Assembly: GCA_046565985.1 (NCBI GenBank)
Contig: JBKHXN010000128.1
Location: 1 to 47,325, forward strand
DNA from: Polycyclovorans sp046565985
Lineage (GTDB): Bacteria; Pseudomonadota; Gammaproteobacteria; Nevskiales; Nevskiaceae
Direction of reading: 5' to 3'
DNA length: 47,325 nt
Part shown: positions 23,227 through 31,487 of the stretch, in pieces
How positions within the stretch are numbered: the first letter of the stretch is position 1
How the letters are laid out: each line of letters starts with the position of its first letter
The notes under the pieces: model-generated
The model's database searches: none
Told to the model about the DNA's origin: nothing
The model's input: the letters and a program-made list of their open reading frames with translations, nothing else
Position numbers and translations under genes: made by a program

Positions 23227-25841
23227 TGCGTTTGGCCGTGACCCTCACGCTCACCCCCACTGACCTGACCGCGCGCGAGCTGCGCGCCGACCACGCCCAG
23301 GCCCGGCGCCTGGCGGGAGAACGGGTCTGGGCTGCGCCGCAGATCCAGAGCCTGCGCCAATGGATCGAGGACAGCTGGGCGGACGGCTGGCCCGCCGAGC
23401 AGCGTCTCAGCCAGACCCAGCTCCTGGCGCTGTGGCAGACGGTGGTTGAACGCGAGCAGGCGTCGCTGCTCTCGCCGCTGGCCTGCGCGCGCCTGGCGCT
23501 GGCCGCCGAGCGCCTGTGCGCGGCCTGGCGCATAGACCCGGAACAGGCGCCGGCCTACACCGATGAGCACCAGGCCTTCCGCCGCTGGCGGCGCAAGGTG
23601 CACGCCCGCATGCAGGCGCACGGCTGGGTGGCGGCGCACGATCTCCCCGCACGCCTGGCGCCGGAGGCTCTGGCCAGCGGCGCGACGGTGGAGCTGCGCG
23701 GCTTCGACCATCCGGTGACGCCGGCCGAGCAGGCCGTGCTGGATGCGCTCGCCGGCGCCGGGCGCCTGCACGCCGCGCCCGCCGTCGATCGCGCGCCGGG
23801 CCGGGTACAGGCCTGGACCCATGCCGACGCCGAGGCCCAGTTCCGCGGCATCGCCGCGCTGATCCGCACCCGTCTGGCCGCCGCCGGCGACGGCCCGCTG
23901 CCGCGCATCCTGCTCGCCGTCCCGGACCCCGAAGGCCGCCGCGTGCAGATCGAGGACGCGCTGGTGGATCTGGTGGCGCCCTGGCTGCGGCTGGGCGGCG
24001 AAACCACCGGCAGCCCCTGGCGCTGGGTGAGCGGCCCGGCGCTGGCGGCCCACCCCTGGGCAACGGCGCTGGCGGTAGCCGCGCAGCTCAGCGCCCAGCA
24101 GCTGTCCGCCGATACCGCCAGCGCCCTGCTGCTCTGTCCCGGCCTGTGGCGGGGCGAGCAGCGGCTGGCCGCCGCGGCCACCGATCTGCGCCTGCGCGAG
24201 ACCGGCTGGCCGCACATGAATCTGGCCATGCTGCGCGGCCTGGCGGCGGCACCGCTGCAGGCGCCGCTGGAAAAACTCGCCGTCCAGCTCGGGCGCGAAC
24301 CGGCGCGCGCCCTGCCCAGTGCCTGGAGCGGTCATTTCAGGGCACGGCTGGACGTGCTCGGCTGGCCCGGGGAGGAAGCCCTGCCCTCGGCGATCTACCA
24401 GACCGTGCGCACCCTGGAACAGGCCCTGGACCGGCTGGGCACGCTGGACGCGCTGCTGGGCCCGGTCCCCACCACGCGCGCCCGGCAGTGGCTGATGGAA
24501 ACGCTGCGCCAGCCCTTCCAGCCGCGCGCCGACCACCCGCAGCCGCTGCTCATCGGCCGGCCCGAGGACTTCACCGGCCTGGACTGCGAGCTGCTGATCG
24601 TCTGCGACGCCAGCGCCGACAGCCTGCCCGGCCCGGCCGGCGCCAACCCCTTCATCGCCGTGCAGGCGCAGCGCGCCGCCGGCGTGCCCGAAGCGGCGCC
24701 GGATACCTGGCTGGCCTGGCGCAGCCAGCAACTGCAGGCCCTGGCCCGCCGCGCCGGCGAGGTGCTGTACACACTGGCTGTGCAGGACGAGCGTGGCGCG
24801 CAGGTCCGTCCCAGTCCGCTGCTCGGCGCCGACTGGCAGCCGGCGCCGCCACCCGCCGCGCGCAGCCACAGCGAGCGCAGCGCCGAAGCTCCGCAGCTGG
24901 TCTGGCGTGCGTCCGATCCGGTGCCGCCGCTGGGCCCCGCGGAAACCACCGTGCGCGGCGATGTGAGCCTGTTCAAACACTGGTTCGCCTCGCCGTTCGT
25001 GGCCTTCTGCAGCCACCGGCTGGGCGTGCGCAGCCTGCCGGCCCGCCGGCCCGGGCTGTCGGCGCTGGTGCAGGGGCAGCTGCTGCACGCCGCGCTGGCC
25101 GATTTCTGGGGCGCCGTGCAGACCCGCGAAGCCCTGCGCGCGCTGGACGCCGGATCCCTGGCGCGGCAGGCCGCCGCGGCGTTGGCCCCGCATCTGGCGC
25201 GGGCCCTGCCCGAGGCCGCCTACGGCCCGGCGCTGGTGCGCCTGGAAACGGCGCGCCTGAACGACCTGATGCACCAGTGGCTGCAGCACGAACTGCGCCG
25301 CGTGCATCCGTTCACCGTGATCGCGCGCGAGCAGGCACTGGAGACGCGGCTCGGCGCCCTGCCGGTGAGCCTGCGGCTGGACCGTGCCGACCGCGTGGAT
25401 ACCCCGGACGGGCCGCGCATCCTGCTGATCGACTACAAGACCGGCAGCGACGCCCCAGTGCGCGGCTGGGATGCCGACCGCCTCAGCGAGCCGCAACTGC
25501 CGCTGTACGCGCTGCTGGCGCCGGCGGCGCTGGACATCCCGGGCGTGGACGGCATCGCCTTCGCGCACCTGCTGGACGGACACCCCGCGCTCTCGGCCAG
25601 AACCCGCTGGGCGGCCCGGCTGATCGAGGACTCGCCGCTGGAGGGCGACGACTGGGACCGCGCGCTCGCCGAATGGACGGCCCGCCTCAACGAGGCCGCC
25701 AGCGGTTTCTGCGCCGGCTGGGCGGGGCTGGACCGCCGCCAGCTGCAGGGCCAGGCGCGCCTCTACCGGCCCTACCTCGATCTCGCCGGCAGCGCCGCCG
25801 AGGACGACGGCGAGAACGGCGACGAGGATGAACCCTCATGA
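23226..25841 (+). CDS. AddB-like PD-(D/E)XK nuclease, probable DNA repair protein (TIGR03623-like)
   Basis: This 871-residue protein resembles the probable DNA repair proteins of beta/gammaproteobacteria that pair with an AddA-like helicase. The N-terminal two thirds look like a degenerate helicase-type fold without Walker motifs. The C-terminus carries a RecB-family nuclease: ALVQGQLLHAALADFW (about 611-626) supplies the histidine, and LRLDRADRV then ILLIDYKTG (about 716-740) supply the Asp and Lys. The paired cysteines of the AddB iron-sulfur cluster are not evident, since only FVAFCSHRLG carries one in the expected region. The GTG at 23226 is uncertain; TTG 23232 or GTG 23238 would avoid the fdxA terminator stem. 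The stop overlaps the helicase gene by ATGA. Confidence 0.85.
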   Translation: MRLAVTLTLTPTDLTARELRADHAQARRLAGERVWAAPQIQSLRQWIEDSWADGWPAEQRLSQTQLLALWQTVVEREQASLLSPLACARLALAAERLCAAWRIDPEQAPAYTDEHQAFRRWRRKVHARMQAHGWVAAHDLPARLAPEALASGATVELRGFDHPVTPAEQAVLDALAGAGRLHAAPAVDRAPGRVQAWTHADAEAQFRGIAALIRTRLAAAGDGPLPRILLAVPDPEGRRVQIEDALVDLVAPWLRLGGETTGSPWRWVSGPALAAHPWATALAVAAQLSAQQLSADTASALLLCPGLWRGEQRLAAAATDLRLRETGWPHMNLAMLRGLAAAPLQAPLEKLAVQLGREPARALPSAWSGHFRARLDVLGWPGEEALPSAIYQTVRTLEQALDRLGTLDALLGPVPTTRARQWLMETLRQPFQPRADHPQPLLIGRPEDFTGLDCELLIVCDASADSLPGPAGANPFIAVQAQRAAGVPEAAPDTWLAWRSQQLQALARRAGEVLYTLAVQDERGAQVRPSPLLGADWQPAPPPAARSHSERSAEAPQLVWRASDPVPPLGPAETTVRGDVSLFKHWFASPFVAFCSHRLGVRSLPARRPGLSALVQGQLLHAALADFWGAVQTREALRALDAGSLARQAAAALAPHLARALPEAAYGPALVRLETARLNDLMHQWLQHELRRVHPFTVIAREQALETRLGALPVSLRLDRADRVDTPDGPRILLIDYKTGSDAPVRGWDADRLSEPQLPLYALLAPAALDIPGVDGIAFAHLLDGHPALSARTRWAARLIEDSPLEGDDWDRALAEWTARLNEAASGFCAGWAGLDRRQLQGQARLYRPYLDLAGSAAEDDGENGDEDEPS

Positions 25842-28800
25842 ATCCGCCCGATCAGTCGGCGCGCCTCGCGGCGCTGGACCTGAGCCGCCACATCCTCGCC
25901 GTGGCGCCGGCCGGCTCCGGCAAGACCGGGCTGCTGGTACAGCGCCTGCTCGCCGCGCTGGCAGACGCGGATACCCCGGAGCAGGTGGCCGCCATCACCT
26001 TCACCAACAAGGCGGCGGCCGAGATCCGCCTGCGGGTCATGGAAGCGCTGGCCGCCGCGCAGGCCCCCGCCCCCACCGAGCCGCATGCGCGCGGCCTTCA
26101 CCAGCTGGCCCAGGCGGTGGTGGCTCGCTCGGCCGCGCGCGGCTGGAATCTGCAGACCCAGCCCGACCGCCTGTGCGCGCAGACCATCGACGGGTTCAAC
26201 GCGCAGATCGCCGCCGAACTGCCGCTGCTCTCCGGTCTGGGCGGGCGCACGCAGATGACCGAGGACGCGCAGGCGCTGTTCGAGGAAGCCGTGCTGGCCC
26301 TGTTCGACGAGGCCCTGGCCGAGCCGCCGGAGCAGCCCCTCTATCAGGCCGCCGCCGCCTGGCTGCGCGCCGCGGGCAATCGCCTCGACCGTCTGATGCC
26401 CGCCCTCTGCGGCCTGCTGGCGCGGCGCGAGCAATGGGCCGGTGCGCTGCTGGGCGAGACGCTGAGTGCGGAGGACGACCGCCGCGTGCTCGAGCCGCTG
26501 CATCTGGCCGCCCAGCAGCGTCTGCAGGCACTGCTGGGCGATGACGCTGCCGAACTCGCCGCGCTGGCGCGCGTGGCCAGCGCCAGCAGCGAGCAGATGG
26601 CCTGGGCCAGCGGACTCCACGGCTGGCCCGAGCCGCAGGCCACGCAGACCCCGCTGTACCAGCAGCTGGCGCAGCTGCTGATCACCGACAAGGGCATTCT
26701 CCGCAAGCCCAATGGACTGAAATCCCAGCACGGCTTCGTTGCCAAGAGTGAAGCCAAGGCGCGCATGCAGGCCCTGCTGACTGCACGCGCGGGCGACACC
26801 GCCCTGGCCGCCGCCGCCGCCGACGTCTGCGCCCTGCCGGGCCTGGAACTGCCCGAGGCGCTGCGCGAGCTGCGTGACCAGCTGCGCGTGCTGCTGCACC
26901 GGCTGCTGGCGCATCTGCGGGTGGTGATGGGTGCACGCGGCCAGACCGATTTCACCGAGATCGCCCAGGCCGCACTCGGTGCACTGCGGCCCGACGGCGG
27001 CTACGGCGAAGCCCTGCTGCGCCGCGACGCCCAGCTGCGTCACCTGCTGGTGGACGAGATGCAGGACACTTCCGAGGCGCAGCTGCGCCTGCTCGAGCAG
27101 CTCACCGCCGGCTGGCAGCCGGGCGATGGCCGCTCGCTGTTCCTGGTCGGCGATCCGCAGCAGTCCATCTACGCCTTCCGCAAGGCCGATGTGCGCCTGT
27201 TCCAGCGGCTCTGGGACGAACAGCGGCTGGGCGAGCTGCCGCTGCACCGGGTGCAGCTCACCGCCAATTTCCGCAGCGATCCGGCGGTGGTCGAGTGGTT
27301 CAACACCAGCTTCCGCAGCGTCTTCCCCGCCCGGCCCGATCCGATTGCCGGCGAGGTGCCCTACACCCCGTGCAGCGCCCAGCGCGCCGCCGGCGGCGGC
27401 AGCGTGACCCCGCACCCCTTCCTGGACCTGGAAGCCGAGGCACAGGCCGCGGCAGAGGCGACCGAACAGGCGCTGCAGAAGGAAGGCAGCGTGGCGATCC
27501 TGGTGCGCGCGCGCCACCACGCCAGCGCCGTGCTGCGGGCGCTGCGGCGGCGCGGCATCGCCTACGCCTGCCAGGACGTGGACGCGCTCGGCGCACTGCC
27601 TGCGGTCCGTGACCTGCTGGCCTGCGCGCGCGCGCTGTGGCACGCCGAGGACCGGGTGGCCTGGACGCAGTGGCTGCGCGCGCCCTGGGTGGGCCTGAGC
27701 TGGGCCGATCTGCTGGCGCTGTCGGCCGGCTGCAGCCGGGCTCCCTGGCCCCAGCGTCTGGCGCAGGCCGGCCGGGCGGCGCTCAGCGACGAGGGCCGCG
27801 CCCGCGTAGAGCGCCTGCTGGCGGTACTGCTGCCGCTGCAGAATGACCCGCTGACCCGCGCCGACCTGCCGCTGAGCGTGGAGCGCCTGTGGACCAGTCT
27901 GGGCGGTGCCGCGTGCACCCGTGCGGATGAGCTGCCGGACCTGCGCCGCGCCCTGCGCCTGCTGCGCGAGCAGGCGCAGAACGGCGGCCTGCAGGACGAG
28001 GCCGGCTTTGCCCGCGCGGTGGAGCGGCTCTACGCCCAGCCGGCCGGCGCACGCGTACAGGTGATGACCATCCACAAGGCCAAGGGGCTGGAGTTTGACC
28101 AGGTCCTGCTGCTGGGCTGTGGCCGGGCGCCGCCCAACGATCGGGGCCAGCTGCTGGCCACGCTCGATACCCCGGCCGGGCTGCTGCTGGTGCCCCGCCC
28201 GCCCGCGCACTGGCCGCCGCAGGCCCTGCAGCCGGCGGAAGCGCTGTACCGCTATGTCAGCGCCCGCGCCACCGCGGCACGGCGTGCCGAATCACAGCGC
28301 CTGATCTACGTGGCCGCCACCCGGGCGCGGCGCCACCTGGACCTGTTCTACACCCTGCGGCAGCCGGCGCGCGGCGATCCGCTGCCCGAACGCTGGAGCT
28401 TTGCCGCGCTGCTTTGGCCGGTGCTCGAAGTCGCCGGCGAACCCGCTGCCGGGACGCCCGCCCAGGCCGTGGGTGAACCCGCCGACCTGCAGCAGGCACC
28501 GACCGCGCCGCGCCTGCCGCTGGACGCGAGCCTGCCGGCCGAGGAACCGCTGTACCGCCCGCGCGGGACGCGGACCTACAAGCCCAGCGAGGGCCTGCTG
28601 GCTGCGCTGGAGATCAAGCGCGAGGACCCGGATCTCTACGCTCAGCTGGTCGGCACCCTGCTGCACCAGGCGCTGGAAAAGATCGCACGCATCGGCATCG
28701 CCGCCTGGCAGGCGGTGGATCGCGAGCCGGCCCTGCGCGCCGGCCTGCGGCGGCTGGGCTTGCCGGAACCCGAGGTGGTGCCGGCCAGCCGGCGGATCCT

Positions 28801-29173
28801 GCAGCTGGTGGCGCGCACCCTGGAAAGCCCGGCAGGCCAGTTCGTGCTCGGCCCCCACCCCTGGGCGGCGGCGGAATACGCGCTGGCCGGCTACCGCGAC
28901 GGCGACTGGGTGAGCGCGGTCATCGACCGCTGCTTCGAGACCCGGGACGGCCGGCTGTGGGTGGTGGACTACAAGAGCGCGGCGCGTCCGGTCGCCGCCG
29001 CGCAGCTGGACGACTACCGCCGCACGCTGTGCAGCCGCTACGCGGCGCAGATCACGCAATACGCCGAGCTGCTGCAGGCGCACCGCGGCGCAGGGCCCTG
29101 CACCGCCGCGCTCTACGTGGTGGAAACCGGAGAGTTGCTCGACGCCGGCGGGCAGCGCCTGGCGCCCGGCTGA
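25838..29173 (+). CDS. AddA/RecB-like UvrD-family helicase-nuclease
   Basis: This 1111-residue SF1A DNA helicase has a C-terminal nuclease domain and is probably the motor of an AddAB-type double-strand-break resection complex. Helicase motifs in order: Walker A APAGSGKT (23-30), AITFTNKAAAEI (motif Ia, about 53-64), VDEMQDTSEAQ (Walker B, about 406-416), GDPQQSIYAFRKAD (motif III), LTANFRSD (motif IV), IHKAKGLEFDQV (motif V) and YVAATRARRHLDLF (motif VI). The nuclease part has LVGTLLHQALEKI and VIDRCFETRDGRLWVVDYKS. It overlaps the AddB-like gene by ATGA, so the two subunits are coupled. The gene ends at a palindrome array that may act as its 3' boundary. Confidence 0.93.
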   Translation: MNPPDQSARLAALDLSRHILAVAPAGSGKTGLLVQRLLAALADADTPEQVAAITFTNKAAAEIRLRVMEALAAAQAPAPTEPHARGLHQLAQAVVARSAARGWNLQTQPDRLCAQTIDGFNAQIAAELPLLSGLGGRTQMTEDAQALFEEAVLALFDEALAEPPEQPLYQAAAAWLRAAGNRLDRLMPALCGLLARREQWAGALLGETLSAEDDRRVLEPLHLAAQQRLQALLGDDAAELAALARVASASSEQMAWASGLHGWPEPQATQTPLYQQLAQLLITDKGILRKPNGLKSQHGFVAKSEAKARMQALLTARAGDTALAAAAADVCALPGLELPEALRELRDQLRVLLHRLLAHLRVVMGARGQTDFTEIAQAALGALRPDGGYGEALLRRDAQLRHLLVDEMQDTSEAQLRLLEQLTAGWQPGDGRSLFLVGDPQQSIYAFRKADVRLFQRLWDEQRLGELPLHRVQLTANFRSDPAVVEWFNTSFRSVFPARPDPIAGEVPYTPCSAQRAAGGGSVTPHPFLDLEAEAQAAAEATEQALQKEGSVAILVRARHHASAVLRALRRRGIAYACQDVDALGALPAVRDLLACARALWHAEDRVAWTQWLRAPWVGLSWADLLALSAGCSRAPWPQRLAQAGRAALSDEGRARVERLLAVLLPLQNDPLTRADLPLSVERLWTSLGGAACTRADELPDLRRALRLLREQAQNGGLQDEAGFARAVERLYAQPAGARVQVMTIHKAKGLEFDQVLLLGCGRAPPNDRGQLLATLDTPAGLLLVPRPPAHWPPQALQPAEALYRYVSARATAARRAESQRLIYVAATRARRHLDLFYTLRQPARGDPLPERWSFAALLWPVLEVAGEPAAGTPAQAVGEPADLQQAPTAPRLPLDASLPAEEPLYRPRGTRTYKPSEGLLAALEIKREDPDLYAQLVGTLLHQALEKIARIGIAAWQAVDREPALRAGLRRLGLPEPEVVPASRRILQLVARTLESPAGQFVLGPHPWAAAEYALAGYRDGDWVSAVIDRCFETRDGRLWVVDYKSAARPVAAAQLDDYRRTLCSRYAAQITQYAELLQAHRGAGPCTAALYVVETGELLDAGGQRLAPG

Positions 29174-29337
29174 TGTCTACCGCCCGCAGCCCCTCCCGGC
29201 ATGGATCCCCGTTTGCACGGGGATGACGGCGGGGAGGCAGGAGGAAATATCCAGGGTCGTCATTCCCGCGCAAGCGGGAATCCATCTCTCTGATCTGCCT
29301 TCACTCCCTCAGCAACACCCGCAGTCCCCCTCCGGCA

Positions 29338-29380
29338 TGGATCCCCGCCGGACACAGGGTCCGGCGCACGGGGATGACGG
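29338..29380. repeat. Long A-type palindrome with inserted inner hairpin (first copy)
   Basis: This A unit has the same ATCCCCG/CGGGGAT outer arms as the short units but carries an extra inner stem, CCGGAC-ACAGG-GTCCGG, giving a two-tier hairpin. Its twin, identical apart from flanking bases, is at 29626-29668. Confidence 0.85.
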
Positions 29381-29625
29381 GATGGGGGCAGGAGGAAACA
29401 ACAGAGGTCGTCATTCCCGCGCACGCGGGAATCCATCTCTCCGATCCTGCCTTCACTCCCTCAGCACCACCCGCAGTTTCCTTCCGGCGTGGATCCCCGT
29501 TTGCACGGGGATGACGGCGGGGAGGCAGGAGGAAATATCCAGGGTCGTCATTCCCGCGCAAGCGGGAATCCATCGTGCAGTGCCTGCCTTCACTCCCTCA
29601 GCACCACCGCAGCCCCATTCCGGCA

Positions 29626-29668
29626 TGGATCCCCGCCGGACACAGGGTCCGGCGCACGGGGATGACGG
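29626..29668. repeat. Long A-type palindrome with inserted inner hairpin (second copy)
   Basis: This is the second copy, 288 bases after the first. No B unit follows it, so it forms the dsbC-proximal end of the array, 51 bases from the dsbC stop codon. Confidence 0.85.
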
Positions 29669-29719
29669 GCATGGGGACACGACAGTATTGCCTGGCCCGG
29701 CAAACTCCCGTTCGCGAAA

Positions 29720-30505
29720 CTAGTTGGCAGGCGCCGGCGCGCCCTTGATCCGCGCCAGCAGCGCGGCAGCGGGCAGATAGCCGTTCACCACCTCGCCGTC
29801 GTCGAGCACGATCATCGGCGTGCCGCGCAGGCCCAGCTCCTGGCCAACCTCCCACTCGCGCAGGATGGGATTGGGGCAGGACGGCGCGCTGACGTTGGCG
29901 CCGCTCTTGGCGCGCGTGAGCGCCATCTTGCGGTCCTTGGAACACCACACCGCCTCGGCCTTGCGGAAGGAATCGGTGCCGGGCCCGGTGCGCGGGAAGA
30001 ACACGTAGCGCACGGCGATCCCGCTGTCGTTGTAGGCCTGCATCTCGCGGTGCATCTTGCGGCAGTAGCCGCAGTCGATATCGGTGAACACGGTGACGGT
30101 GTGCTTGGGCTTGCGCGGCGCGAATTCGATCATGTTGTCCGCGCCCAGTCTGTCGAGCACCGCCACGCGCATGCGCTTGCGGCTGTTCTCGCTGATCGCC
30201 TCGCCGGTGGCGAGATCGAGCATGTCGCCGTAAACCACGTGACGGCCGTCGGGCGTGACGTAGGCAAAGTTGGTGCCCCAGCGCGCCTCCAGCATGTTGG
30301 CGGCGGGCGAGGGGCGGATCTCGTCCGGCGGCAGGCCGACCAGCTCTTCGAGCTGCCGGCGCAGCTCGGCGTGCTCGCCGCCCTGCGGCGCCGGGTCGGC
30401 CTGGGGCGTGGCTGCGGCGGTCTGCCCGGCCGGCAGCGGTTCGGCGCAGGCGGCGCTGGCGGTGAGCAGGGCGGCGCAGAGCGCCAGGCGGCAGAGGTGC
30501 GTCAT
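29720..30505 (-). CDS. dsbC: Thiol:disulfide interchange protein DsbC
   Basis: DsbC is a periplasmic disulfide isomerase. The 261-residue precursor has a signal peptide (MTHLCRLALCAALLTASAACA); the final cysteine might be lipidated, but the -3 position is Ser, so normal cleavage is more likely. A Pro/Ala-rich linker precedes an N-terminal dimerisation domain (about 45-110). The thioredoxin domain has the active site CGYC (145-148) in FTDIDCGYCRKMH. The cis-proline loop is RGTPMIVLDDG, and a structural cysteine pair is at AVWCSKD and APSCPNP. The ATG at 30505 begins the signal peptide. It lies downstream of xerD in the same direction (57-base gap), a pairing seen in other gammaproteobacteria. 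Confidence 0.92.
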   Translation of the reverse strand: MTHLCRLALCAALLTASAACAEPLPAGQTAAATPQADPAPQGGEHAELRRQLEELVGLPPDEIRPSPAANMLEARWGTNFAYVTPDGRHVVYGDMLDLATGEAISENSRKRMRVAVLDRLGADNMIEFAPRKPKHTVTVFTDIDCGYCRKMHREMQAYNDSGIAVRYVFFPRTGPGTDSFRKAEAVWCSKDRKMALTRAKSGANVSAPSCPNPILREWEVGQELGLRGTPMIVLDDGEVVNGYLPAAALLARIKGAPAPAN

Positions 30506-30562
30506 GTTGTAAGGATCCGGCGGAGCGGGGGCAAAGTATGACAAATCCGCCGCCCGCAGGGT

Positions 30563-31468
30563 TCAGCGGCGCGGGTGGAACTGCGCGTGCAGCGCCTTGA
30601 GCCGGGCCTTGGCCACGTGGGTGTAGATCTGGGTGGTGGACAGATCGGCGTGTCCCAGCAGCGACTGCACGGCGCGCAGGTCGGCGCCGTGATCCAGCAG
30701 ATGGGTGGCAAAGGCGTGGCGCAGGGTGTGCGGCGAGAGGGGGGTTTGGATGCCAGCCCGCCGCGCGTAGCGGCGGATGAAATGCCAGACGTTGTGACGT
30801 GTCATGGGCGCACCCAGGCGCGAGAGAAAGACCGGGTCACCCGTCGCGCCGCGTGCCAGTTCGGGGCGCGCCTCGCGCAGGTAGCGCAGCAGCCAGTCCT
30901 GGGCGATCTCGCCCATCGGCACCAGACGTTCCTTGCCACCCTTGCCGAGAATCTGCACCAGACCGCGCTGCAGATTCAGGCGCGGCAGGCTCAGGCCCAC
31001 CAGCTCGCTCACGCGCAGGCCAGAGGCGTACATCAGTTCCAGCATGGCCCTGTCGCGCAGGCCCAGCGCGCTGGTGACATCCGGCGCCGCGAGCAGGCGC
31101 TCGACCGTCTCCTCGGCCAGCGTCCTGGGCAGGCGCGTGCCCTGGCGGGGCGGGTCGAGCAGTGCACTGGGATCGTCGCCGCGCACCCGCTCGCTGAGCT
31201 GGGCGCGGTAGAACTGCCGCAGCGCCGATACCAGGCGTGCCTGCGAGCGCGGCTTGAGCTGGCGCGCGGCGAGATAGTCGCGGATATCCGCCGCGCTGGC
31301 GGCGACCAGGCTGCGGCCACGGGTACGCTGCCAGCGCGCGAACAGGCTGAGATCCGAGCGGTAGGCCGCCTGGCTGTTGGGCGCCAGCCCGCGTTCCAGC
31401 CAGAGGCGGTCGAGCAGCCGCGCGATGGCGGCCTGGTCCTCGGCGGCGGGCGGGTCAGTGGGCGTCAC
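30563..31468 (-). CDS. xerD: Tyrosine recombinase XerD
   Basis: XerD acts with XerC at dif to resolve chromosome dimers. The 301 residues match the family. The N-terminal core-binding domain spans about 11-95 (LDRLWLERGLAPNSQAAYRSDL). The catalytic domain has Arg152 (SGLRVSEL), Lys176 (GKGGKERLVP), His247 and Arg250 (SPHTLRHAFATHLLDHGAD), His273 (LLGHADLSTTQ) and nucleophile Tyr282 (QIYTHV). The GTG at 31468 aligns best with homologues. An in-frame ATG at 31489 would put seven further residues over a TATAAT element and overlap the divergent acyltransferase start. Its place upstream of dsbC supports XerD and not XerC or a mobile-element integrase. Confidence 0.93.
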   Translation of the reverse strand: MTPTDPPAAEDQAAIARLLDRLWLERGLAPNSQAAYRSDLSLFARWQRTRGRSLVAASAADIRDYLAARQLKPRSQARLVSALRQFYRAQLSERVRGDDPSALLDPPRQGTRLPRTLAEETVERLLAAPDVTSALGLRDRAMLELMYASGLRVSELVGLSLPRLNLQRGLVQILGKGGKERLVPMGEIAQDWLLRYLREARPELARGATGDPVFLSRLGAPMTRHNVWHFIRRYARRAGIQTPLSPHTLRHAFATHLLDHGADLRAVQSLLGHADLSTTQIYTHVAKARLKALHAQFHPRR

Positions 31469-31473
31469 ACACC

Positions 31474-31479
31474 TATAAT
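31474..31479 (+). promoter_or_regulatory. -10 element of the acyltransferase gene
   Basis: A perfect TATAAT lies eight bases before the ATG at 31488. With normal spacing the transcript would start one to three bases before the start codon, so the message would be nearly leaderless. No -35 hexamer is evident 17 bases upstream. Confidence 0.4.
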
Positions 31480-31487
31480 AGCCGCCC

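Larger units (their letters stand above)
29182..29680. repeat. Higher-order array of inverted REP-like palindromes (about 1.7 copies of a 288-bp unit)
   Basis: The 546-base gap between the convergent helicase and dsbC genes holds no credible gene. It contains seven palindromes in two opposite orientations. The A type (TGGATCCCCG..ACGGGGATGACGG) lies at 29202-29229, 29338-29380, 29490-29517 and 29626-29668. The B type (CGTCATTCCCGCG..GCGGGAATCCA) lies at 29258-29284, 29409-29435 and 29546-29572. B is the reverse complement of a slightly diverged A. A and B alternate, with conserved spacers such as GGCAGGAGGAAA and CTTCACTCCCTCAGCA. Elements recur at exactly 288 bases (29202/29490, 29258/29546, 29338/29626), so an A-B-A-B block was duplicated in tandem, with the last B lost. 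Confidence 0.93.

Noticed and set aside
22824..25583. Long minus-strand open frame antisense to fdxA and the AddB-like gene
   Set aside because: The plus-strand genes carry ferredoxin cysteines and nuclease motifs; the antisense product has none.
29182..29680. CRISPR array
   Set aside because: The repeats are inverted, alternate in orientation, and their spacers are themselves conserved and repeated; there is no cas gene nearby.
29223..29723. Small open frame across the repeat array
   Set aside because: The frame is produced by the repeats themselves and contains no domain; its periodic peptide matches the 288-base DNA period.
30563..31468. Mobile-element integrase interpretation of the tyrosine recombinase
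   Set aside because: Length, motifs and the dsbC neighbour fit housekeeping XerD, with no attachment-site duplication or cargo genes seen.
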